8,691 nucleotides of DNA from Firmicutes bacterium CAG:449. GTDB taxonomy: Bacteria > Bacillota_I > Bacilli_A > RFN20 > CAG-449. The stretch is taken from assembly GCA_000432895.1 (NCBI GenBank), contig FR889364.1, forward strand, positions 1,700 through 10,390. The letters run 5' to 3'. Under the pieces are notes generated by a model that saw only the letters and a program-made list of their open reading frames with translations, searched no databases and had not been told where the DNA came from. Made by a program: the position numbers and the translations under genes. Positions 1 to 5,800 of this stretch are shown here, piece after piece. Position 1 is the stretch's first letter. Every line of letters starts with the position of its first letter.

Positions 1-157
1 AAAAAACTAAAGTAACAAAAAAAAGAAATCAATATTATTGTATAAAAATAAAGCATTTTATTTATTAATAAATAAAAAATAAAAGTTAATATAATTATTA
101 CATTAAAATTAAATTTTTTTGTGGTGTTTTTTTTCATATTTTCGTTGCTATATTGTA
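1..157. other. AT-rich non-coding leader region
   Basis: I see no gene here on either strand. The stretch consists of A- and T-runs with almost no G or C, and it contains the palindrome at 56-77. It probably holds the far-upstream part of the operon's control region, or the tail of a neighbour to the left. No tRNA, riboswitch or GC-containing terminator hairpin could be made out. Confidence 0.6.
56..77. repeat. 22-base perfect AT-only palindrome
   Basis: Positions 56-77 read the same on both strands, centred on TTAA-type sequence (TATTTATT|AATAAATA in the core). With no G-C pair it would be a weak hairpin, so a classical terminator is unlikely. In DNA this AT-rich, some palindromes arise by chance. 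A binding site for a dimeric regulator is possible but unsupported. Confidence 0.35.
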
Positions 158-186
158 TTGTAAGCGATTTTTTTGATATTTATAAT
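158..186 (+). promoter_or_regulatory. sigma-A-type promoter of the sugar-uptake operon
   Basis: A perfect -10 hexamer TATAAT lies at 181-186. A -35-like hexamer TTGTAA (four of six matches to TTGACA) lies at 158-163, with a 17-base spacer, the optimum for the vegetative sigma factor. Transcription would begin near 192-194, leaving a leader of only about 16 bases before the ATG at 209. The perfect -10 and exact spacing make this the best promoter in the window, although chance TATAAT matches are common in such AT-rich DNA. Confidence 0.65.
159..172 (+). promoter_or_regulatory. cre-like / LacI-family operator overlapping the -35
   Basis: TGTAAGCGATTTTT matches the catabolite-responsive-element consensus TGWAANCGNTNWCA at 9 of the 11 specified positions. 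The left half (TGTAAGCG) is perfect, while the right half lacks the final CA. It sits on the -35 hexamer, where a bound LacI/GalR-family protein (CcpA or a dedicated regulator) would block RNA polymerase. No regulator gene lies in the window, so whether this means general catabolite repression or substrate-specific control is open. Confidence 0.5.
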
Positions 187-196
187 AAAATTAAAT

Positions 197-200
197 GGAG
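197..200 (+). promoter_or_regulatory. Shine-Dalgarno site fixing the SBP start
   Basis: GGAG is followed by eight bases and then ATG at 209. This selects the ATG at 209 over the in-frame TTG at 173, which has no ribosome binding site, lies upstream of the -10 hexamer, and would add 12 residues in front of the lipoprotein signal peptide. Confidence 0.8.
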
Positions 201-208
201 AAAAAGAT

Positions 209-1636
209 ATGAAAAAAACAAACAAAAAACAAATTTGCATTTTCGGTGCTTTATTAGTATTAACATCATGTACTTTTACAACCGGCGGAAATAATTCTTC
301 ATCAAATTCAATTTCGATTGAAGTAGATAAATCAGAATTAGAAACTATCATGGAAAAATATGATAATTTAGGCTATCAATATGATTATGATGGAGAAGAA
401 TGCACTTTAACAATGGCTCATTGGGATTCATCTGGAGCCTCAATCGAAAGACAAGTTGTTGAAGCTGTTTTATCTGGTTTCAAAAAAAGATATCCTAAAA
501 TTAATGTCACATTAGATATTATTCAAAGTTATGAAGATACCTATGGTAATAGAATAACTGCTGGTACTGCTCATGATGTATTTTTAACCCCTGATGGTGC
601 TATTCCAAAATGGGCTGGCAGTAATAAACTTGAAAATTTAAATCCATATATATCTTCTTCATCTTTATTAAATTTATCTCAAGTATATTCTTCTTGTTTA
701 ACTAGATATCAATATAATCCTACCACTGGAAAAATGGGATCCGGAAATCAACTTGCCTTACCAAAAGATGTTGGTCCATATGTTATGTATTATAACAAAG
801 ATTGGTTCACTAATAAGGGAGTTACTTTACCACCTAAAGATCGTATTATGACTATTGATGAAGCAACAGAAATGTGGCAACAATTAACTAAATATGATGA
901 AAACAATAACATAACTGGATATGGGGTAGCAGGTTTACCAATTGAAGGTTTAGTCTGGTCAGGAGGCGGTGATTTCTTAAATAGTACTAGAGACGCTTTT
1001 CCAACAGATGAAGTATCTTTAAACGGATTAAAACAAGCTTATCAATATATGCAAGATTCATATTGCAAATATAAAGTTCAACCTCCTGCTTCATTTACTG
1101 GAACCACAACTGCTTCAAATTTATTTACTCAACAAAAAGTTGCAACAGTTATTTCAGGACGTTGGGAAGTTTCAACCTTTAGAAGTTTATCTTTTAATTG
1201 GGATATTGCATATGTTCCTGCTTTTACAACAAATCCAACTAAAAACATGTATAGTGGTTCAGTAGGATATGCAATAAATTCACAAACATCTAAAAAATTA
1301 GCCGCTTGGAAATTAATTGAATATATTGCTTCAAAAGAAGGACAAGAAATTTTAGCTACAACAGGATTTCAAATTCCTGTTTATGAAGATCTAGCTCTTG
1401 AAGAAAATTTAGTTAATTCAGAAAAAGAAAAAGGCCCTGAAAATTATGAAGTATTCGTCGAATCCGCTAAAAATCAAGGGTATGGTTTATGGCAATATAG
1501 AAGCAATACTCTTTGGAAAGAAAATGGTTATGATTTAAATTCAGAAAAATTATACGCTGAAGTTGAATCAGAAAGAATTTCAGTTGATGAATTTTTACAA
1601 AAAGCTAAAAATGATGTTAATAAATATTGTAAATAA
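209..1636 (+). CDS. CUT1-type sugar ABC transporter solute-binding lipoprotein
   Basis: A 475-residue extracellular binding protein of the SBP_bac_1/MalE type, expected to capture a sugar or oligosaccharide and deliver it to the two permeases encoded next. The N-terminus is a lipoprotein signal peptide: KK residues, a hydrophobic stretch at 11-19, and lipobox L-T-S-C with the lipidated Cys at 21. A Ser/Asn-rich linker follows (about 27-36), then the two-lobe binding fold. Family-typical stretches are ALPKDVGPYVMYYNKDWF (183-200), the SGRWEVSTFR segment (316-325) and the GSVGYAIN...AAWKLIEYIASKEGQEIL block (350-382). The length is a little above the usual 400-450. It starts at the ATG with GGAG eight bases upstream. 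It is first in the operon, two bases before the first permease. The MalE-like family and lipidation are clear, but the substrate is not; Trp- and Tyr-rich segments fit carbohydrate binding. Confidence 0.92.
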   Translation: MKKTNKKQICIFGALLVLTSCTFTTGGNNSSSNSISIEVDKSELETIMEKYDNLGYQYDYDGEECTLTMAHWDSSGASIERQVVEAVLSGFKKRYPKINVTLDIIQSYEDTYGNRITAGTAHDVFLTPDGAIPKWAGSNKLENLNPYISSSSLLNLSQVYSSCLTRYQYNPTTGKMGSGNQLALPKDVGPYVMYYNKDWFTNKGVTLPPKDRIMTIDEATEMWQQLTKYDENNNITGYGVAGLPIEGLVWSGGGDFLNSTRDAFPTDEVSLNGLKQAYQYMQDSYCKYKVQPPASFTGTTTASNLFTQQKVATVISGRWEVSTFRSLSFNWDIAYVPAFTTNPTKNMYSGSVGYAINSQTSKKLAAWKLIEYIASKEGQEILATTGFQIPVYEDLALEENLVNSEKEKGPENYEVFVESAKNQGYGLWQYRSNTLWKENGYDLNSEKLYAEVESERISVDEFLQKAKNDVNKYCK

Positions 1637-1638
1637 TT

Positions 1639-2529
1639 ATGAAAAAAAATATTAATTACAAAAAAAGAAATGAAAATATTACCGGATGGGTATTTATCAG
1701 TCCCTTATTAATAGGATTATCTTTATTTCTTTTATTTCCTTTACTATTTGCAATTTTTGTATCTTTCACCGATTATACAATGTATTCACCACATAGTTTT
1801 TTTGAATTCAAATTTCAAATGATTGGATTTGATAATTATATAAAAGCTTTTAATGATGAACTATTTTTAAGATCTTTATATAATGCTTTTATTAATTGTA
1901 TAGGTGTACCTATTGGAATAGTGTTAGCAATATTTTTTACTAACTTATTAATTCGCAATCCAAAAGGCAGTTTGTTTTTTAGAACTTTATTTTATTTACC
2001 AACCATTTGTGGCGCTGTTATTATTACATTTATTTGGAAATGGATATTTACATTAATTCCATACGCTATAAGAAATACCACTGGTGAAAATATCAATTTA
2101 TTAACTGGCGACAATTTTTTAAGAAGTATGATTATTATGGGAGTATGGTCTGGAATTGGTACATCAATCTTACTTTTATATTCTGCTATGAAAGGCGTAG
2201 ATAAATCATTATATGAATCGGCTCAAATTGATGGAGCAAACTCTTTTAATCAATTAATACATATCACAATTCCTGCAATTTCTCCGGTTGCCTTTTATAT
2301 TTTATTAACTGGTATTTCAGGTTCTTTACAAGATTTTTCTCGTTTCCAAGTTATGGGTGGATCACCTGCTGAATATAGTATTGTTCCTGTATGGTATATT
2401 TATCAACAAGTACAAAGTGCTGATAATTTAGCATATGGATGTACACTAGGAATAATTCTTGGATTAATGATTATCTTATTATCTATAATTCAATTTGTTA
2501 TCTCAAAATTATGGGTTCATTACGAATAG
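1639..2529 (+). CDS. Sugar ABC transporter permease, MalF/UgpA type
   Basis: A 296-residue inner-membrane permease of the CUT1 (binding-protein-dependent transport) family, forming half of the translocation channel. Hydrophobic segments lie near residues 15-42, 82-104, 112-138, 163-183, 213-233 and 264-290, the usual six for this subunit. The cytoplasmic EAA loop that docks on the ATPase is at about 193-212: ESAQIDGANSF...ITIP, with the conserved Gly199 and the terminal I-x-I-P. The length is standard for members without MalF's large periplasmic loop. It starts two bases after the SBP stop and has no recognisable Shine-Dalgarno sequence, so translation probably depends on ribosomes finishing the SBP gene. 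That could lower its output relative to the SBP, as is usual for transporter operons. Family and role are clear; substrate unknown. Confidence 0.93.
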   Translation: MKKNINYKKRNENITGWVFISPLLIGLSLFLLFPLLFAIFVSFTDYTMYSPHSFFEFKFQMIGFDNYIKAFNDELFLRSLYNAFINCIGVPIGIVLAIFFTNLLIRNPKGSLFFRTLFYLPTICGAVIITFIWKWIFTLIPYAIRNTTGENINLLTGDNFLRSMIIMGVWSGIGTSILLLYSAMKGVDKSLYESAQIDGANSFNQLIHITIPAISPVAFYILLTGISGSLQDFSRFQVMGGSPAEYSIVPVWYIYQQVQSADNLAYGCTLGIILGLMIILLSIIQFVISKLWVHYE

Positions 2530-2533
2530 AGGA
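2528..2533 (+). promoter_or_regulatory. Shine-Dalgarno site of the second permease
   Basis: AGAGGA overlaps the TAG stop of the first permease gene and lies five bases before the ATG at 2539. It supports that start and gives the second permease its own ribosome entry, unlike the first. Confidence 0.7.
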
Positions 2534-2538
2534 CTTTT

Positions 2539-3435
2539 ATGAAAAAAGAATTAAAATTTAATAATGGAATTATCATTAAAAAAACTCATTCTTTTACTTA
2601 TTATTTAAGTAAAATACTTTCATATTTCTTTCTTATTCTATTTGCAATTATTATAATTGTCCCTTTCCTAATTGCAATTATAACTTCCATAACTCCTGAA
2701 AATAATATCTTAGAAAATGGTTTTCAATGGTTTACAGGAGTAGTAGATATTGAATATTATTTAACATTATTAACCACAAATGATTATGGAAATATCTTTC
2801 AATGTTTAGGTAATACCATATTATATATTTTACCAACTATTTTAATTGGAACATTTTGCTCATGTTTATCTGCCTATGCTTTTGCAAGAATAAAATTTAA
2901 AGGTAAAAATATCGTATTTTATTTAATGTTATCAACAATGGTCATTCCTGGAATTATTATCACATTTCCTTCTTATTTATTATTTATACAAGTATATAAA
3001 GTTAATGAATGGTTTTCATTATTTCCTATTATTGTTCCTGGTATGTTTGGTTCAGTTGGGAGCATGTTCTTTTTAAAACAATATTTTGAAACCTTACCAA
3101 AAGATTTAGAAGAAGCTGCTGAAATGGATGGAATGAACAGATTTAGTATGTTTTTACGAATCATTCTTCCTTTATCAATTCCTGCAATTATTACACAATT
3201 ATTATTAGGCTTCAATGGTTTATATAACGATTATTTAACTCCTTTACTTTACATTGGAGGAGATACAACAAAATATACAATGCAATTATTTGTTAAAGGA
3301 TTATCACCTGCTAAAAATCCAAGTTATCCATTAATTATGGCTGGTGGTTTATTAGCACTTATCCCAACATTAATTATTTACTTAAGCGGTCAAAAGTTCT
3401 TTGTTGAAGGAATAACAATGACTGGCATAAAATAA
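2539..3435 (+). CDS. Sugar ABC transporter permease, MalG/UgpE type
   Basis: A 298-residue membrane permease of the CUT1 family, the partner of the preceding MalF-type subunit. Hydrophobic segments lie near residues 24-50, 90-116, 124-150, 158-178, 212-232 and 262-284. The EAA loop at 191-211 reads EEAAEMDGMNRF...RIILP, a near-canonical E-A-A-x-x-D-G match. The C-terminus GQKFFVEGITMTGIK (284-298) closely resembles the conserved end of MalG-type permeases (QKYFVEGITAGAVK-like), so the gene is intact and the subunit type is secure. It begins nine bases after the first permease, and the glycosidase-like gene follows ten bases on. Substrate specificity cannot be told from the permeases. Confidence 0.94.
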   Translation: MKKELKFNNGIIIKKTHSFTYYLSKILSYFFLILFAIIIIVPFLIAIITSITPENNILENGFQWFTGVVDIEYYLTLLTTNDYGNIFQCLGNTILYILPTILIGTFCSCLSAYAFARIKFKGKNIVFYLMLSTMVIPGIIITFPSYLLFIQVYKVNEWFSLFPIIVPGMFGSVGSMFFLKQYFETLPKDLEEAAEMDGMNRFSMFLRIILPLSIPAIITQLLLGFNGLYNDYLTPLLYIGGDTTKYTMQLFVKGLSPAKNPSYPLIMAGGLLALIPTLIIYLSGQKFFVEGITMTGIK

Positions 3436-3441
3436 GGAGGT
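3434..3441 (+). promoter_or_regulatory. Near-perfect Shine-Dalgarno site of the 784-residue lipoprotein
   Basis: AAGGAGGT overlaps the stop codon of the second permease and ends four bases before the ATG at 3446. It is the strongest ribosome binding site in the window, which suggests the lipoprotein is made in quantity rather than as a minor by-product. Confidence 0.8.
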
Positions 3442-3445
3442 CTAT

Positions 3446-5800
3446 ATGAAAAAAAGCACTTTATTACTTTCAACTTTTTTATTAATGGGTTGTTCTTACT
3501 CTTCAACATCTAACAATGCTACATCCAATATTTATAAAGAAGGTGAATTACCAACAGCACCACAAGAAGCATTTCAAATAATTAATAACAATTACTCTCT
3601 TGTAAGTAAAAATTATGAACTCATATTTGAAAACGATAATAATGTTTATGAAGTACATATAGCAAAAAAAGAAAATCATAATACTTTATATAAAACCATT
3701 AACTCTATTCAAATAAACATAAGAGATAAAGGTGGATTAATTGGATATAATGAAAAAAAATATACTTCTTCATATAATTCAATTACTCAAACAAGTTATG
3801 GTTATTTATTATCTAGCACTATTTCTTCACAAAAAGGTTCTAAGTTTTTAATTGAAGATGCATATTATATTCTAAAAGAAGATATTTTTGCTTTACAAAG
3901 AAAAATAACAGTTGCAGAAGCAAATCCAAACGATTATGGATTCGCTTCACAAATAAGATTTTTTGAAGCATCTTTATCAAATAAATATACCGATTTTGAT
4001 TATTTCATTCCATCAATTTTATATAAAGATTCATCTAATATGCCTGGAGGTGCAATATGCTCTAATCTTGATTTAAATCAAGTATATGTAAAAGAAACAA
4101 GAATGGGTCTTCCAATGGTTATGGCTCATAATAAAAATAACTTTAATACTCTAGCATTAACTCATTTAAATCCTCAAATAAGTACAGGGAATTGTACAAG
4201 TTCTGGATTAGGGGAAACAAATAACGACATTCAATATGGTTCTTTAGGATTAGATATCACTCCTAATGTAGGTGTTGGATTTATTTATCCAAGTTCAGAA
4301 TTTCCAAATTCATACGATGCAAATGGCCCTATTAGTAGATATAATGAAATCAAAAAAGATTATTATCAAGAATATAGTTTATCTTTAATTGCAAGTAATA
4401 AACAAACATATAATGATGCTATGGTTTATTCATACCAACAAGCATATCAACAAGAAGCAAGAAAAATATATGATATGGATATCGATGAAATATATAAACA
4501 AAATATTGATTTATTTTCTAGTGAATATCGTGAATATAAATCAAATAATAACATTGTTTCAGCCGGTTTCCCATGGGCACTTGATCTTCCAGATGGAAAA
4601 AATACTGAGGGCGTTTCTTTTCAGATGGGCTTTGTAGGTCAACAAATTCCTGCTTCTTACCATTTATTTAGATATGGAACATTAAATAATGATCAAACCA
4701 TAGCTAAAAAAGGAGAAAATATTTTAGATTTTTGGTCTTCAGATAAAATTAATGCTAACTATTTCCCATATGTTTGGTGGAATCCTTCCAATAATACAAA
4801 TGGAGGAAGCGTTCATCAATATTCATGCTTTTTAAGATGTATGATTGATGGAATGGAAGGAATGATTGATGCTTATATCTTCGCCAAGCAACAAAACATT
4901 GATAAACCTTCTTGGTATAATATGATAATTAAGTTTGCAAACAATTTAGTTAATGTACAAAATGTAGATGGTTCTTTCTATCGTGCATACAAAACTAGTG
5001 GTGAAGTTGAAAGTGATACTAGCGATTATAAAACTCAAGGAAAATCAAAATTAAATACTCCTATTGCAGTTAGATTTTTAGGTAAAATGTATGAATTAAC
5101 TAATGAAAACAAATATAAAGATGCCGCTTTAAAAGCTAGTGAATATTGCTACAATGAAATATATCAAAAATTATGCAAATATGTAGGTGGAACACCTGAC
5201 AATGCTAATGTCGTTGATAAAGAAGCTTCTGTATACGCTATGTATTGTTTTAATACAGCGTACACTCTATCTAATGATGAAAAATATTTAAAAGCTAGTG
5301 AACATGCTGCAGTAAATGCTTTATCTTGGACTTATGTTTATGATTATGCTGTCCCTAATTTAACAGATGAAGATAAATTAATTAACCCATTCTCTTCAGG
5401 TGGTGTAATAGGCTTTTCAATTATTGCAACTGGACATTCTTCTGCTGATAATTATAGTGCTTATACATATTTTGAAACATATCGCCTTTATTTATTGACT
5501 GGCAATGAATTTTATAAAAATGCTGCTTTATTATTACAAAATAACACTAAACTATCTACTGATTATGATGGAAGACTTGGCTATAAATATAAAGCAATGA
5601 TGCCAGAAGCCACAAGAGTATCCGATTTTAGATTTACTTCTACAAATACTTGGTTACCTTGGTCAGGGGTAGCAAACATTGAACCCATGATAGATTTCTT
5701 TGATGCATTTTCCACAAAAGATATTTATAAATTAAAAGATGATTTTAATACTCAAAAAAATAAAATACAAGCCTACGGATGTGGAGGTAAATTAAAATGA
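3446..5800 (+). CDS. Lipoprotein, putative six-hairpin (alpha/alpha-barrel) glycosidase
   Basis: A 784-residue secreted lipoprotein. The signal peptide ends in lipobox L-L-M-G-C with Cys16 as the lipidation site, followed by a Ser/Thr/Asn-rich tether (17-30). Residues about 35-320 look like a beta-sandwich domain (alternating strands, YELIFENDNNVYEVHIAKK style). Residues about 335-760 look like an alpha/alpha-toroid of the six-hairpin glycosidase class, with repeating helical hairpins such as KYKDAALKASEYCYNE (557-571), KYLKASEHAAVNALSW (613-628) and FYKNAALLLQNN (689-700), each spaced as in this fold. Acid- and aromatic-rich loops at WALDLPDGK (377-385), YVWWNPSN (442-449), DGSFYRAY (508-515), VDKEASVYAMY (590-600) and the Gly/Ser/His stretch 651-673 are candidate active-site parts. 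I cannot assign a CAZy family, and GH127, GH88 and GH105 hallmarks are not visible. Its place in the sugar-uptake operon supports surface glycan cleavage. A lyase, or a binding protein on the same fold, is the alternative. Confidence 0.7.
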   Translation: MKKSTLLLSTFLLMGCSYSSTSNNATSNIYKEGELPTAPQEAFQIINNNYSLVSKNYELIFENDNNVYEVHIAKKENHNTLYKTINSIQINIRDKGGLIGYNEKKYTSSYNSITQTSYGYLLSSTISSQKGSKFLIEDAYYILKEDIFALQRKITVAEANPNDYGFASQIRFFEASLSNKYTDFDYFIPSILYKDSSNMPGGAICSNLDLNQVYVKETRMGLPMVMAHNKNNFNTLALTHLNPQISTGNCTSSGLGETNNDIQYGSLGLDITPNVGVGFIYPSSEFPNSYDANGPISRYNEIKKDYYQEYSLSLIASNKQTYNDAMVYSYQQAYQQEARKIYDMDIDEIYKQNIDLFSSEYREYKSNNNIVSAGFPWALDLPDGKNTEGVSFQMGFVGQQIPASYHLFRYGTLNNDQTIAKKGENILDFWSSDKINANYFPYVWWNPSNNTNGGSVHQYSCFLRCMIDGMEGMIDAYIFAKQQNIDKPSWYNMIIKFANNLVNVQNVDGSFYRAYKTSGEVESDTSDYKTQGKSKLNTPIAVRFLGKMYELTNENKYKDAALKASEYCYNEIYQKLCKYVGGTPDNANVVDKEASVYAMYCFNTAYTLSNDEKYLKASEHAAVNALSWTYVYDYAVPNLTDEDKLINPFSSGGVIGFSIIATGHSSADNYSAYTYFETYRLYLLTGNEFYKNAALLLQNNTKLSTDYDGRLGYKYKAMMPEATRVSDFRFTSTNTWLPWSGVANIEPMIDFFDAFSTKDIYKLKDDFNTQKNKIQAYGCGGKLK
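5783..5788 (+). promoter_or_regulatory. Internal Shine-Dalgarno site for the duplicated-domain protein
   Basis: GGAGGT lies inside the last codons of the lipoprotein gene (encoding its Gly-Gly), nine bases before the ATG at 5797. Together with the ATGA stop/start overlap it supports coupled translation of the two surface proteins. Confidence 0.7.

Noticed and set aside
1..157. Possible riboswitch or RNA gene upstream of the operon
   Set aside because: There is almost no G or C, no stable stems, and it lies upstream of the predicted transcription start, so it would not be part of the mRNA leader.
173..208. Longer SBP reading frame starting at TTG 173
   Set aside because: It would begin upstream of the -10 hexamer, has no ribosome binding site, and puts a polar 12-residue extension before a textbook lipoprotein signal peptide. 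ATG 209 with GGAG is preferred.
148..351. Open frame of 67 codons on the - strand over the SBP start
   Set aside because: It is antisense to the SBP N-terminus and promoter, shows no family resemblance, and is expected by chance in AT-rich coding DNA.
2973..3215. Open frame of 80 codons on the - strand inside the second permease
   Set aside because: It is a shadow of a well-conserved permease gene that includes the EAA loop; no ribosome binding site or recognisable product.
4389..4637. Open frame of 82 codons in another + frame inside the lipoprotein gene
   Set aside because: It is rich in Ile/Lys/Asn/His from AT-rich codons read out of frame, with no domain and no start signal.
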